A stretch of 64,000 nt of DNA from Sphingomonadales bacterium (GCA_028868535.1 JAGWUH010000008.1:1-64000), one strand, 5' to 3'; numbered from the stretch's first letter, positions 15,894 to 25,528 are shown. Numbers and translations are program-made. Notes: a model not told the origin generated them from the letters alone.

Positions 15894-18059
15894 ATGCGGC
15901 GGCTGACGCTGGTGGGTGTGACGGGGCTGGCCTTGCTGGCCGGCGTGGCGGCGGCGCAGGACGCGGGCGGGACCCATGCGTCGGCGGTGGATTTCTATCA
16001 CGGCGTGGCGGTGCGCGATCCGTACCGGTGGCTGGAGGACGGGCAAGACCCGGCGGTGAAGGCCTGGGTGGCGGCGCAGAACGCGCGGTCGCGCGCCTAT
16101 CTCGACGGGCTGCCGGACCGTGCCGGGATTGCCGGGGCGCTGACCTGGATCGAGGCGCACCGTTCGGTCGCGTTCGGCGGGATCGAGCAGGCCGGGGGCA
16201 GGCTGTTCGCGTTCGAGTCGGTGCCCGGGGCGCAGCAGCCGCGGCTGGTGGCGATGCCGCTGGCCGGACCGCAGGCGGCCGATCCGGCGGCGGCGACGGT
16301 GGTGCTGGACCCGCTGAAGCTGGCCGGCGACGGCAGCGTGACGATCGACTGGTTCGTGCCTTCGCCCGACGGATCGCTGGTGGCGGTGAGCCTGTCCGCG
16401 AACGGCAGCGAGGACGGCACGCTGCACGTGTTCGAGGTGGCGACCGGCCGCGAGGTCGAGCCGCCAGTCGCGCACGTGCAGTATCCGACCGCCGGGGGAT
16501 CGCTGGCCTGGACCGCCGATGGCAAGGGGTATTGGTACACGCGGTTTCCCGGCGACGAGGCGCCGGAGAGCGAGCGCCATTTCAACCAGTCCGCCTGGTT
16601 CCACCGGCTGGGGGCGCCGCACGCCGACGACGTGCCGGTGCTGGGGGCGCGAGACGGGGTGCCGCGCACCGGCGAGATCTTCCTCAGCAATCCCGAGGGG
16701 GCCGGGCGGGCGCTGGCTTCGGTGCAACTGGGCGATGGCGGCGCGTGGCAGCACTTCCTGCTGGGCGAGGCCGGGGCGGAGAAGGCGATCGGCTATGACG
16801 CCGGGGTCAAGGCGGCGACGCTGGCCCGGGACGGCACGATCTATGGCATCGCCATGAAGGATTCGCCGAACGGGGCGGTGGTGCGGTTCGATCCGGGCAA
16901 GGCCGAGCCGGCGGTGCTGGTGCCGGCGGGCGAACTGGCGCTGCTGACCGGGGCGGGGGAGCGGGCGATCGTGCGGGCCGGCGACAGCCTGTGGTTCGCC
17001 GCGATCGACGGCGGGCCGACGCGACTGTTGCGGGTGCCGCTGGCCGGGGGCGCGCCGGAGACGGTGGCGACGCCGCCGGTGTCCACCGTTTCGGAGCTGT
17101 TGCCGCTGCCCGGCGGCGACGTGCTGTACAAGGTGCGATCGTACCTGCAGCCATCGGCGGTGATGCGCTGGGACGCGGCGGCGCGGACGTCGGTGGCGAC
17201 GCCGCTGGCGATGACGACGGCGGTGGACCTGTCCGGCTATGCGGTTTCGCGGCTGGTGGCGCGATCCCGCGACGGAACCGCGGTGCCGGTGACGCTGATC
17301 GAGGCGAAGGGGGCGCGGCACGACGGGACCATGCCGACGCTGCTGTACGGCTATGGCGGGTTCGGCATATCGAGTTCGCCGACGCTGGTTTCGCCGATGG
17401 CGATGGTGTGGCTGAAGGCCGGCGGCGCCTGGGCGATCGCCAACATCCGCGGCGGCGGCGAGTATGGCGAGCGCTGGCATCGCGACGGGATGCTGACCGC
17501 CAAGCAGAACGGGTTCGACGATTTCGCGGCGGCGGCGGCCTTGCTGAAGGCGCGCGGGGTGACGGGCACGGCGCACCTGGCGCTGATGGGCGGGTCCAAC
17601 GGCGGCCTGCTGATGGGGGCGACGCTGACGCAGCACCCGGACATCGCGCGGGCGGTGCTGAGCCAGGTGGGCATCTACGACATGCTGCGGGTGGAGCTGG
17701 ACCCGAACGGCAGCTTCAACGTCTCCGAGTACGGATCGGTCAAGGACCCCGCGCAGTTCCGGGCGCTGTATGCCTATTCCCCGTTGCAGCACGTGCGCGC
17801 CGGGGTGCGGTATCCGGCGGTGCTGCTGACCACCGGCGACAACGACGGGCGCGTCAACCCGATGCATTCGCGCAAGTTCGCGGCGGCGCTGCAGGATGCG
17901 GCGCGGGCTTCGGGGAACCGGGCGCCGGTGCTGCTGCGGACCTCGGCGAAGGCCGGGCACGGGATGGGCTCCTCGCTCGACGAGCAGGTGGCGCTGACCG
18001 CGGACGGCGAGGCGTTCCTGTTCGCGCAACTGGGGATGCGGCTGCAGCCGGTGCATTGA
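15894..18059 (+). CDS. Secreted prolyl oligopeptidase, S9A family
   Basis: A 721-residue protease. The signal peptide MRRLTLVGVTGLALLAGVAA is followed by the DPYRWLED segment, a seven-blade propeller region and the C-terminal hydrolase. The catalytic triad is S568 (GGSNGG), D651 (GDNDGRV) and H689 (AGHGMG). It cleaves after proline in short peptides in the periplasm. This ATG was chosen because GGGAGA lies 7 bases upstream and the signal peptide starts cleanly; in-frame ATGs 18 and 36 bases earlier are possible. A strong promoter lies about 110-140 bases upstream. Confidence 0.92.
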   Translation: MRRLTLVGVTGLALLAGVAAAQDAGGTHASAVDFYHGVAVRDPYRWLEDGQDPAVKAWVAAQNARSRAYLDGLPDRAGIAGALTWIEAHRSVAFGGIEQAGGRLFAFESVPGAQQPRLVAMPLAGPQAADPAAATVVLDPLKLAGDGSVTIDWFVPSPDGSLVAVSLSANGSEDGTLHVFEVATGREVEPPVAHVQYPTAGGSLAWTADGKGYWYTRFPGDEAPESERHFNQSAWFHRLGAPHADDVPVLGARDGVPRTGEIFLSNPEGAGRALASVQLGDGGAWQHFLLGEAGAEKAIGYDAGVKAATLARDGTIYGIAMKDSPNGAVVRFDPGKAEPAVLVPAGELALLTGAGERAIVRAGDSLWFAAIDGGPTRLLRVPLAGGAPETVATPPVSTVSELLPLPGGDVLYKVRSYLQPSAVMRWDAAARTSVATPLAMTTAVDLSGYAVSRLVARSRDGTAVPVTLIEAKGARHDGTMPTLLYGYGGFGISSSPTLVSPMAMVWLKAGGAWAIANIRGGGEYGERWHRDGMLTAKQNGFDDFAAAAALLKARGVTGTAHLALMGGSNGGLLMGATLTQHPDIARAVLSQVGIYDMLRVELDPNGSFNVSEYGSVKDPAQFRALYAYSPLQHVRAGVRYPAVLLTTGDNDGRVNPMHSRKFAAALQDAARASGNRAPVLLRTSAKAGHGMGSSLDEQVALTADGEAFLFAQLGMRLQPVH

Positions 18060-18066
18060 CGCGCGG

Positions 18067-19494
18067 TCAGACCGGCCATTCGTGGACCGGCGCGCCGCTG
18101 CGCTGGTTTTCGAGATAATCGGCGGTGAGGCGGCGCAGGTCGCCGTGGCGGGCATGGTGGGCGAGCTGCCATGCGGCGCCGTTGCGGCCGCTGGCGAGGC
18201 GCAGGTCGATCACCGTCATCGTGCGGTCGACGAGGTCGGGGGCGACCTGTTGCGCGAGGAGGCCGGCGCGGGCGCGGGCGGCGAGATCGGCCAGCACCTC
18301 GCGCACCGGGCGCTCCGTCCCGTCCCAGTGGATGCGGGCGAGCAGGCCGCGCTGGGCGCAGGCCCGGAAATTGGCGCGGGCGACGGCGAACGGCAGCACC
18401 GGCGGCGCATCGGCCAGGGCATGGACCGCGCCCAGGAAGAACGCGGCGTTGGCGATCATGTCGGGGAACGACGGGCCGGCGGGCATGACCCGCTGTTCGA
18501 GGCGCAGGTGAGGCGTGGGGGCTGCCCGGTCGCCGCCTTCGTCGCAGCCGACGAGCAGGCGGTTCCAGCGCCAGATCGTGCCGTTGTGCAGGCGCAGCGC
18601 CGGGTAGCGGGCGGGCGGCTCGTCGAGCGGCACCGGCAGCAGCACCGGGTAGTCGCGCAGGTTCTCGACGAACGGGGCGACCGGATCGACGCCGACGTAG
18701 CCGCTGCCGAAGGTGACGCGGCGCGGCTGGCGATCGCCGGCGCGGGGGAGCGGCTCGAACGCCTGTTCGAAGGCGGCGATGCGGGTCTCGTGCCACAGCG
18801 CCTTGCCGAACAGGAAGGGCGAATTGGCGCTGAGCGCGACCAGCGGGCCGCTGAGCATGACCGCGGCATCGTGCAGCGCGCCGATGCGGTCGGGCGGGGC
18901 CTGGAGGTGGAGCTGGAACGAGGTGGCGGCGGCTTCGAGCATGACGTCGTGGTGGACGCTGTGCAGGTGGGCGCCGCCCGGCCCGGCGATGTCGATGGTG
19001 ACCGGGGCGCCGCCGCGGCGGGCGAAGAGCGCGCGGTTGAGCGCGCGGTAGCGGTTCGACGGGGTCATCGCCGCGAGCGAGAGATCGGCGTCGGTGAGCG
19101 TGGGCAGGGTGCCGATCGCCAGCAGCGTGTCGATATCGGCGTGGGCGTTCTCGACGCAGCGCGCCCAGCGGCGGGTCAGGTCGGCTTCGAGGCGGGCGAG
19201 GCCGTCGCCTGCGAGCGGCTGGGGATCGCCGTTGAGTTCGATGTTGAAGCGGGACAGCTCGGCGACGACCTGGGGATCGCCGATGCGGGCGAGGAAGGCC
19301 GGGTTGTGCGGGGCCGGGGCGAGCGCGCGATCGACCAGCCAGGCTTCGAGCTCGCAGCCGATGCGCGGCGCCGCCCAGGACAGCGCGCCGGCGGCGAAGG
19401 CGGCGCGCAGCGCGTCGGTCTCGGCCTCGAGGCGGGCGCGGAAGGCGGCGTGATCGGCCGCGGAGAATCTGGTCTGGGCGATGTCCTGGCCCAT
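18067..19494 (-). CDS. Glutamate-cysteine ligase family 2 (GCS2) protein
   Basis: A 475-residue carboxylate-amine ligase. The N-terminal GCELEAWLVD near residue 46 and the SRFNIELNG segment near residue 82 match the Glu/metal-binding strands of the GCS2 (YbdK-type) fold, and the middle carries LSANSPFLFGK. Members join glutamate to an amine such as cysteine, but many, including this long form, have no proven substrate. Start ATG at MGQDIAQ was chosen; upstream frame is a shadow. It faces the peptidase gene with only 7 bases between stops. Confidence 0.75.
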   Translation of the reverse strand: MGQDIAQTRFSAADHAAFRARLEAETDALRAAFAAGALSWAAPRIGCELEAWLVDRALAPAPHNPAFLARIGDPQVVAELSRFNIELNGDPQPLAGDGLARLEADLTRRWARCVENAHADIDTLLAIGTLPTLTDADLSLAAMTPSNRYRALNRALFARRGGAPVTIDIAGPGGAHLHSVHHDVMLEAAATSFQLHLQAPPDRIGALHDAAVMLSGPLVALSANSPFLFGKALWHETRIAAFEQAFEPLPRAGDRQPRRVTFGSGYVGVDPVAPFVENLRDYPVLLPVPLDEPPARYPALRLHNGTIWRWNRLLVGCDEGGDRAAPTPHLRLEQRVMPAGPSFPDMIANAAFFLGAVHALADAPPVLPFAVARANFRACAQRGLLARIHWDGTERPVREVLADLAARARAGLLAQQVAPDLVDRTMTVIDLRLASGRNGAAWQLAHHARHGDLRRLTADYLENQRSGAPVHEWPV

Positions 19495-19577
19495 CGAATG
19501 CTCCCGGAAGGCTGGGTCAGGCGCGGGAATAGGCGCTTGCCAGCAGCGAATCGTTGGCGTGGCGCAAAGTTCCCCGC

Positions 19578-20324
19578 TCAATCGCCGGCGGCGGACCAGG
19601 TGAAGGCGAGCTCGGTCTGACCGGTCACGGCGCCGTCGGCGGCGAAGCGGCGTTCGAGGAAGCGGCCGGCGCCGTCGGCGGCGATGGCGATGACCGACGA
19701 GCAGCGGGTGCCGTAAGTCGCGTCGCGGATGAACACCGGCGAATAGTGCGGCTCCGGGCCGAGGCCGGGGGCTTCGTCCTGCGGGAACGGGGTGGGATCG
19801 GCGAGCGGGGGGAACAATGCTTCCGGCAGCGAAGCGGCGTCGGTGGACAGCCATGCGGACAAGGCTGTGGAAAGGCTGTGGGCCTTGGGCCAGGGCCGGT
19901 CGAACGGTCCGTTGGACAGGCCATGGACCCCGGGCGTGAGCGGGTGGCGGGTTTCGGCGGGGTGGTTGGCGAGGAACAGGGCGTCGGCGCCGGCGACCGC
20001 GAACAGGTTGAACGGGTTGTAGGGGGCGATGGCGACGGCGGCGGGATCGGCGCCGGCGAGCAGGTCGCTGACGAGCGCGCCGCGCGAGGGGCGATCGGGC
20101 AGGGGGTAGCCGGGGACGCGGAAGTTGGTGACCAGCACCAGCCGGCCGGCAGCGGGGGCGACGCCGAGCCAGGTGCCGCCCGAGCGGAGGTCGCGGCCGG
20201 CGAGAATGCCGTTGTCCCATGCCGCCAGCGGGGCGGCGGGGCGGGCGTGGTATTCATCGCGGTTGGCGACGACGACCAGCGGCCAGCGGGGGTGGGCCTT
20301 CCAGGCGAGGGCGGCGACGCACAT
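19578..20324 (-). CDS. TANGO2/NRDE-family protein
   Basis: A 248-residue protein starting Met-Cys. Cys2 would be the Ntn-type nucleophile after Met removal, and the diagnostic ANRDE motif is at residues 19-23. GGTWLG and LVTNFR follow at the family's normal spacing. TANGO2 homologues are tied to haem trafficking and lipid metabolism, but the reaction is not known. It lies immediately after radC (2-base gap), so they are probably co-transcribed. Confidence 0.85.
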   Translation of the reverse strand: MCVAALAWKAHPRWPLVVVANRDEYHARPAAPLAAWDNGILAGRDLRSGGTWLGVAPAAGRLVLVTNFRVPGYPLPDRPSRGALVSDLLAGADPAAVAIAPYNPFNLFAVAGADALFLANHPAETRHPLTPGVHGLSNGPFDRPWPKAHSLSTALSAWLSTDAASLPEALFPPLADPTPFPQDEAPGLGPEPHYSPVFIRDATYGTRCSSVIAIAADGAGRFLERRFAADGAVTGQTELAFTWSAAGD

Positions 20325-20326
20325 CG

Positions 20327-21073
20327 TCAGAGCAGGCCCTTGGCCTTGAGGCTGACGTGCCCTTCGCGGCCGATGATGACGTGGTCGTGGACGGTGATGC
20401 CGAGGTGCTGGCCAGCCTCGGCGATGCGGTGGGTGACCTGGATGTCGGCGCGGCTGGGCTGCGGCGAGCCGGACGGGTGGTTGTGGACGAGGATCAGCGC
20501 CGAGGCGCCGAGATCGAGCGCGCGGCGAATCACCTCGCGCGGGTGGACGGCGGCTTCGTCGGTGGTGCCTTCGGACACGGCCTCGTCGGCGACCAGGCGG
20601 TTCTTGATATCGAGGTAGAGCACGCGCACGCGCTCCACCGTGAGGTGGGCCATGTCGATCGCGAGATAGTCGATCAGCGCCTGCCAGCTCGCCAGCAGCG
20701 GCTGTTCGCTGGCGCGGACGCGCGCGAAGCGGCGCGCGGCGACGGCGACGACGTGCAGCGCGGCGGCGCTGGTTTCGCCCATGCCGGGGTGGCGGGCGAG
20801 GGTGCGGGGATCGGCGGTGAACACCGCCGGCAGGCTGCCGAAGCGGCGGAGCAATGCGCGGGCGAGCGGCTTGGTGTCGCGCCGGGGGATGGCGGTGGCG
20901 AGCAGGTATTCGAGCAGTTCGTGATCGGCGAGCGCGTCGGGGCCGCCTTCGAGCAGGCGCTTGCGCAGGCGGGCGCGGTGACCCGACGGATCGTGGCCGG
21001 AATCGCGAAGGCGCGGGCCAGGGTCGTTCGCGGCGTCGGCCGGGGGGGCTTCGAACAGATCGTGTTCGTTCAA
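20327..21073 (-). CDS. radC: RadC-family JAMM-domain protein
   Basis: A 248-residue protein. An N-terminal helix-hairpin-helix region (ADHELLEYLLA; GSLPAVFTADPRTLARHPGMG) precedes the JAB1/MPN metal site HNHPSGSPQPSRAD near residue 199. Despite its name, RadC's repair role is disputed and the enzymatic activity is unknown. The TTG start has AGGAAG at good spacing; no ATG in this frame fits better. It is divergent from the ydbH operon. Confidence 0.88.
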   Translation of the reverse strand: MNEHDLFEAPPADAANDPGPRLRDSGHDPSGHRARLRKRLLEGGPDALADHELLEYLLATAIPRRDTKPLARALLRRFGSLPAVFTADPRTLARHPGMGETSAAALHVVAVAARRFARVRASEQPLLASWQALIDYLAIDMAHLTVERVRVLYLDIKNRLVADEAVSEGTTDEAAVHPREVIRRALDLGASALILVHNHPSGSPQPSRADIQVTHRIAEAGQHLGITVHDHVIIGREGHVSLKAKGLL

Positions 21074-21176
21074 GGAAACTTCCTTCGGGCTGCGTCGTTC
21101 ATGGCGGGTTCGGGCGCGATGGGGCAGCAGGGGCGAAGCATTGCCTTTCCCGGGGCTTGCGCGCAAGGGTGGGGGA

Positions 21177-24100
21177 ATGGCCGAAGACGCGGAACTTGAT
21201 GAGACGGAACATACCCGTCCGACGCGATCTGGCCGGGGCACGCAACTGGCCGTGGGCACCGCGGTGGCGCTGGTGCTGGCGCTGGGTGCTGGCTGGAGCG
21301 CGCGCGAGCGGCTGGCCGATCGCTTCATCGCCAGCGAGCTCGATGCGCTGAAGCTGCGCGCGCGCTATCGCATCACCACGATCGGCGCGGGCGAGCAGGT
21401 ACTGTCCGACATCGTGCTGGGCGATCCGGCGCATCCCGACCTGACCATCGACGAGGTCGTCGTCTCGACCGGGCTGCGCGGCGGGGTGCCGGGGATCACC
21501 GGCGTGGCGCTGGTGCGGCCACGGTTCCACGGCACGCTGCGCGACGGCCGGCTGAGCTTCGGCGCCCTCGATACGTTGTTCAGCGGGCCGGCCACCGGGC
21601 GGTTCCGGCTGCCGGATTTCGCGCTGTCGGTGATCGACGGGCGGGGCACGATCGACGTGGGCGACGGCGCGATCGGGGTGGCGCTGGCCGGGGACGGACC
21701 GTTGCGCGACGGGTTTTCCGGGACGCTGGCGGCATCCTGGCCGGGGGCGCGTCTGGGCGGGTGTGCGGCGGCGAAGGCGGTGTTCGCCGGGCAGGTGACG
21801 GTGCGCGGCGAGCGGCCGGGGCTGGATGGGCCGTTGCAGGTCGAGCGGCTGGACTGCGGCGCTGCGGCGCTGCGGCAGGGCCGGCTGGACGTCGCGGCGC
21901 GGGCGGAGCCGGGGCTCGACGCGGTGAGCGGGCAATGGCGGCTGGCGGCCGGCGCGGCGCGGGGCGGCGGCTGGCGCATGGCGGGGTTGGGCGGCGGCGG
22001 CCGGGTCACGGTCAAGGCCGGGTCGCTGGCCGCCGAATACCGGTTGGCGGCGGCGCGCGTGACGGGCGCCGGCATGGCGGCGCGGCGGCTGGGCCTGGAA
22101 GGGGTGTTGCGCGGCGATGCCGGGTTGCGATCGCTGACCGCGGAAGGCGGGCTGAGCGGGCAGGGCGTGGGGCCGGGGCCGGACGGTCTGGCGGCGCTGG
22201 CGCGGGCCGGGCGGAGCGCGCAGGGCACGCTGCTGGCGCCGCTGCTGGCGCAGCTTGCCCGGGAGCTGGCGCATGTCGGCGCGGCGAGCGTGCTCGACGG
22301 GCGCTATGTGTTGCGGCGGCAGGGGACCGCGCTGAGCCTGGTGGCGCCGCAGGTGCGGCTGAGCCGGGGCGGCGAGACGGTGCTGGCGCTGTCGCGCGTG
22401 GGCGTGGCGCAGGGGCGCGGCGGCGGCCTGACGCTGGCGGGCAGCTTCCAGAGCGGCGGGCGCGGGCTGCCGGCGATTCACGGGCGGTTCGACCGGGGCG
22501 GCGTGCAACTGGCGATGGCCGAGTATCGCGCCGGCGACGCGCGCCTGGCGGTGCCGCGGCTGACGGTGCGGCCGGGCGCGGGCGGGAGCGCGTTTGCGGG
22601 GACGGTGGTGGCCAGCGGGGCATTGCCCGGCGGCGCCGCGCGGGACCTGCAGGTGCCGCTGACCGGCGACTGGGGGCGGCAGGGGCTGGCGCTGTGGCGG
22701 AGCTGCCTGCCGGTGCGGTTCGAGCGGCTGCAGCTGGCGAGCCTGTCGCTGGCGGGCGGCGGTGCGCGCGATGCGCTGACGCTGTGCCCGCAGCCGGGGC
22801 GCCCGATCGTCCGCAGCGGGCCGGACGGCCTGCACGTGGCGGCGGGGACCACGGGGCTGGCGCTGGCCGGGACGCTGGCGGGGACGCCGGTGCGGCTGGC
22901 GAGCGGGCCGGTGGGTTTCGCCTGGCCCGGCACGATGGCGGCCCGGGCGATCGACGTGACGCTGGGCGAGGGGGCGGGCGCCTCGCGGTTCCGGCTGGGC
23001 AATGTCGTCGCGAAGCTGGGCGGCGAGCTGGCCGGGCGTTTCGAGGGTGCGGACGTGCGGCTGGCGGCGGTGCCGATCGACCTGACCGGGGCGAGCGGGG
23101 GCTGGCGCTACCAGGGCGGCGTGCTGGCGCTCGACCAGGCGACGCTGCGGGTGATCGACCGCGAGCCGGCGGCGCGATTCGAGCCGCTGGTGGCGCACGG
23201 CGCGACGCTGGCGCTGGCCGACGGGCGGATCACCGCGCAGGCGGTGCTGCGCGAGCCGGCCAGCGACCGGGCGGTGACCGCGCTCGACCTGCGGCACGAC
23301 CTCGGCAGCGGGCGCGGGCAGGCGCGGCTGGCGGTGGACGGCCTGCTGTTCGACAAGGCGGTGCAGCCGGACACGCTGACCCGGCTGGCGCTGGGCGTGG
23401 TGGCGAACGCCAGCGGGACGGTGCGCGGCGAGGGGGTGATCGACTGGACGCCGGACCGGGTGACCAGCCGTGGCCGGTTTTCCACCGATTCGCTCGACCT
23501 GGCGGCGGCGTTCGGGCCGGTGAAGGGGATTTCCGGCAGCGTCGAGTTCAGCGACCTGCTGGGGCTGGTGACGAAGCCGGGCCAGACGCTGCGGCTGAAG
23601 GAGATCAACCCCGGCATCCCGGTCGACGACGGGGTGCTGCGTTTCGCGATGCTGCCCGACCACGTGCTGGCGATCGAGGGGGCGGAATGGCCATTCCTCG
23701 ACGGCCGGCTGCAACTGCTGCCGACGCGGCTGACGCTGGGCGCCTCGGAGACGCGGCGCTATGTGCTGCGCGTGACGGGCATCAATGCCGCGCGCTTCAT
23801 CGAGCGCATGGATATCTCGAACCTCGCCGCGACCGGCACCTTCGATGGCGAGTTGCCGCTGGAGTTCGACCAGAATGGCGGCTGGATCCGCGGCGGCAAC
23901 CTGGTCTCGCGGCCGCCCGGGGGCAGCGTGTCCTATGTCGGCGAGCTGACCTACAAGGACCTTTCGGCGATGGCCAACTTCGCCTTCCAGACGCTGCGCG
24001 ACCTCGATTACCGGCGCATGACGATCGGCATGGACGGGCCGCTGGCGGGCGAGCTGGTGACGCGGCTGTCGATGGCCGGGGTGACGCAGGGCAAGGCGGC

Positions 24101-24344
24101 GCGCAAGAACCTCGTCACCCGGCAACTGGCGCGGCTGCCGATCCGCTTCGACGTCAACGTGCGGGCGCCGTTCTACCAGCTGGTGACGTCGTTCAAGTCG
24201 TTCACCGATCCCAGCTATCTGCCCGATGCGCGCACGCTCGGGCTGATCGACGCGCAAGGGCGGGCCCGGCGGCCCGGGAAGGCAGACCCGTCCGCGCCGG
24301 TGGCGGCAGGCATTCAGCGTTCAGAAAGCGAGCATCGTCCATGA
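21177..24344 (+). CDS. ydbH: YdbH-family intermembrane lipid-transport protein
   Basis: A 1055-residue AsmA-superfamily protein. One membrane anchor lies at about residues 22-42 (LAVGTAVALVLALGAGW), followed by a long repeated beta-rich region and a conserved C-terminal part with DDGVLRF and NGGWIRGGNLVSRPPGGSVSY. In E. coli YdbH bridges inner and outer membranes and moves phospholipids with YnbE and is redundant with TamB and YhdP. Start ATG has GGGTGGGGGA upstream; an ATG 36 bases earlier is less likely. First gene of a three-gene overlapping operon. Confidence 0.85.
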   Translation: MAEDAELDETEHTRPTRSGRGTQLAVGTAVALVLALGAGWSARERLADRFIASELDALKLRARYRITTIGAGEQVLSDIVLGDPAHPDLTIDEVVVSTGLRGGVPGITGVALVRPRFHGTLRDGRLSFGALDTLFSGPATGRFRLPDFALSVIDGRGTIDVGDGAIGVALAGDGPLRDGFSGTLAASWPGARLGGCAAAKAVFAGQVTVRGERPGLDGPLQVERLDCGAAALRQGRLDVAARAEPGLDAVSGQWRLAAGAARGGGWRMAGLGGGGRVTVKAGSLAAEYRLAAARVTGAGMAARRLGLEGVLRGDAGLRSLTAEGGLSGQGVGPGPDGLAALARAGRSAQGTLLAPLLAQLARELAHVGAASVLDGRYVLRRQGTALSLVAPQVRLSRGGETVLALSRVGVAQGRGGGLTLAGSFQSGGRGLPAIHGRFDRGGVQLAMAEYRAGDARLAVPRLTVRPGAGGSAFAGTVVASGALPGGAARDLQVPLTGDWGRQGLALWRSCLPVRFERLQLASLSLAGGGARDALTLCPQPGRPIVRSGPDGLHVAAGTTGLALAGTLAGTPVRLASGPVGFAWPGTMAARAIDVTLGEGAGASRFRLGNVVAKLGGELAGRFEGADVRLAAVPIDLTGASGGWRYQGGVLALDQATLRVIDREPAARFEPLVAHGATLALADGRITAQAVLREPASDRAVTALDLRHDLGSGRGQARLAVDGLLFDKAVQPDTLTRLALGVVANASGTVRGEGVIDWTPDRVTSRGRFSTDSLDLAAAFGPVKGISGSVEFSDLLGLVTKPGQTLRLKEINPGIPVDDGVLRFAMLPDHVLAIEGAEWPFLDGRLQLLPTRLTLGASETRRYVLRVTGINAARFIERMDISNLAATGTFDGELPLEFDQNGGWIRGGNLVSRPPGGSVSYVGELTYKDLSAMANFAFQTLRDLDYRRMTIGMDGPLAGELVTRLSMAGVTQGKAARKNLVTRQLARLPIRFDVNVRAPFYQLVTSFKSFTDPSYLPDARTLGLIDAQGRARRPGKADPSAPVAAGIQRSESEHRP

Positions 24345-24634
24345 ACAACACGGATTTGACCGAACCCCGTCGGACTGCGACAAGGGCAGCCATGGCAGGG
24401 GAAAGTCACGGCAGGCGCGCCGAGGGCGCCGCGCGCATTCGGGCGAAGGTGCGGATGGCGGGCATGGTCATGGGGACGGCGATGGGAACGGGGCTGCTGG
24501 CGGGGTGCATCACCGTCAACGCGCCGGCGAAGCCGATCGTCATCCAGCTCGACATCAACATCAAGCAGGAAGTGGTCTATCGTCTCGCCGCCGACGCGGA
24601 CAAGACGATCGACAGCAACAAGGAAATCTTCTGA
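24341..24634 (+). CDS. ynbE: YnbE-family outer-membrane lipoprotein
   Basis: A small lipoprotein, 97 residues from the ATG that overlaps the ydbH stop. The lipobox GLLAGC places the lipidated Cys at residue 56, followed by a conserved segment with PIVIQLDINIKQEVVYRL. YnbE pairs with YdbH at the outer membrane, extending its lipid groove by strand addition. The 55-residue stretch before the Cys is too long for a lipoprotein signal, so translation may begin at an internal ATG (Met18 or later), despite the neat overlap. Confidence 0.82.
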   Translation: MNNTDLTEPRRTATRAAMAGESHGRRAEGAARIRAKVRMAGMVMGTAMGTGLLAGCITVNAPAKPIVIQLDINIKQEVVYRLAADADKTIDSNKEIF

Positions 24635-25041
24635 TGGCTGGGACAGGCTGGTCGAGGACGGGCGCAACCGCGGCGGCGTTGACGCTGGCGGTGGCTTTCG
24701 GGGTCGGCGGATCGGGCGGTGCGGCGGCGCAGGGCCGCGATCCCGCCTATGCGGCGGCGCGCGCCGCCGGGCAGGTCGGCGAGAAGCCCGATGGCTACAT
24801 CGGCGTCGTTGGCGGCGGATCGCCCGAGCTGCGGCGGATCGCCGAGGACATCAACATCAAGCGACGCGCGGTCTATGCCGAGCGGGCGCAGGCGCAGCAC
24901 GCCACGGTCGAGCAATATGCGTTCACCAGCGGCTGCCGGCTGATCGAGCAGACCGAGCCGGGCGAGAAATACATGGCGCCCGACGGTTCGTGGCAGACCC
25001 GCGGGCGCGGCGAGCCGAACAAGGATTCGCGCTGCCCGTGA
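24634..25041 (+). CDS. ydbL: YdbL-family (DUF1318) periplasmic protein
   Basis: A 135-residue exported protein. A signal peptide with cleavage near AAAQG (about residue 33) precedes the DUF1318 core GQVGEKPDGYIGVVGGGS, then EDINIKRRAVYAERA. In E. coli YdbL is the third member of the ydbH-ynbE-ydbL set and modulates their assembly. The ATG overlaps the ynbE stop (TGATG), so the trio is translationally coupled. The C-terminal tail has two cysteines that might form a disulfide. Confidence 0.85.
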   Translation: MAGTGWSRTGATAAALTLAVAFGVGGSGGAAAQGRDPAYAAARAAGQVGEKPDGYIGVVGGGSPELRRIAEDINIKRRAVYAERAQAQHATVEQYAFTSGCRLIEQTEPGEKYMAPDGSWQTRGRGEPNKDSRCP

Positions 25042-25102
25042 AGCGCGGCGGCAACGCCGGGGCGCTTGCTGGGCAAAGCCGGGAGCGCGTTTCCGCAGCC
25101 GG

Positions 25103-25131
25103 TTGACTTGGGGTAACCCCCCGCCTAAGGG
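25103..25131 (+). promoter_or_regulatory. Candidate promoter of the F0 ATP synthase operon
   Basis: TTGACT and TAAGGG are separated by 17 bases about 60 bases before the atpI start, in the only sizeable gap upstream of the operon. The -35 box is good and the -10 box is weak, so this is a tentative call. Confidence 0.45.
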
Positions 25132-25189
25132 GGCGGCGCCTCTGGCGGGCAGCTCTTTGCCCAGGCCGATCTTGCGAACGGGGGAGCCC

Positions 25190-25528
25190 ATGAGCACGGA
25201 CGACGGCAAGAACGAAGAGCAACCCGCACGGGACCTCGCTGGCGAGGATGCGCGGATCGATGCGCTCGAAGCACGGCTCAAGGCCGCGCGCGAACGCGAA
25301 GAACTGCGCAACAAGCCGGCGGCAGGCGCGGAAGCCGATGCGAACTATCGCCTCGGCAATCGTGTCCTGGCCGAACTGATCGGGGGGATCGGCGGTGGTG
25401 CGTTCATCGGCTGGGTCATCGACCGTTTCGCCGGAACCACGCCCTGGGGTCTGTTGGTGGTGATGGCCCTCGGGATCGTCGTCTCCTTCAGGAACATCAT
25501 CCGGATTTCGACCCGGCGTCCTGATTGA
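25190..25528 (+). CDS. atpI: ATP synthase protein I
   Basis: A 112-residue membrane protein. The charged N-terminal half contains a predicted coil (LEARLKAAREREELRNK) and is followed by two hydrophobic helices with GGIGGGAFIGWVIDRF and WGLLVVMALGIVVSF. AtpI assists c-ring assembly. The ATG follows GGGGAG. First gene of the F0 operon and 71 bases before atpB. The longer frame starting upstream overlaps the promoter and is not used. Confidence 0.88.
   Translation: MSTDDGKNEEQPARDLAGEDARIDALEARLKAAREREELRNKPAAGAEADANYRLGNRVLAELIGGIGGGAFIGWVIDRFAGTTPWGLLVVMALGIVVSFRNIIRISTRRPD

Noticed and set aside
18067..20220. A 717-residue extended start for the GCS2 protein
   Set aside because: The added N-terminal part is the shadow of the TANGO2 gene; the GCS2 fold begins at MGQDIAQ.
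21099..24257. A 1052-residue minus-strand open frame opposite ydbH
   Set aside because: Its product is Arg/Gln/Pro/His-rich without domains, as expected from the reverse frame of a GC-rich gene; ydbH has a membrane anchor and family signatures.
24505..25041. A 178-residue version of YdbL starting upstream
   Set aside because: It would overlap ynbE by 130 bases; the ATG at the ynbE stop gives a proper signal peptide.
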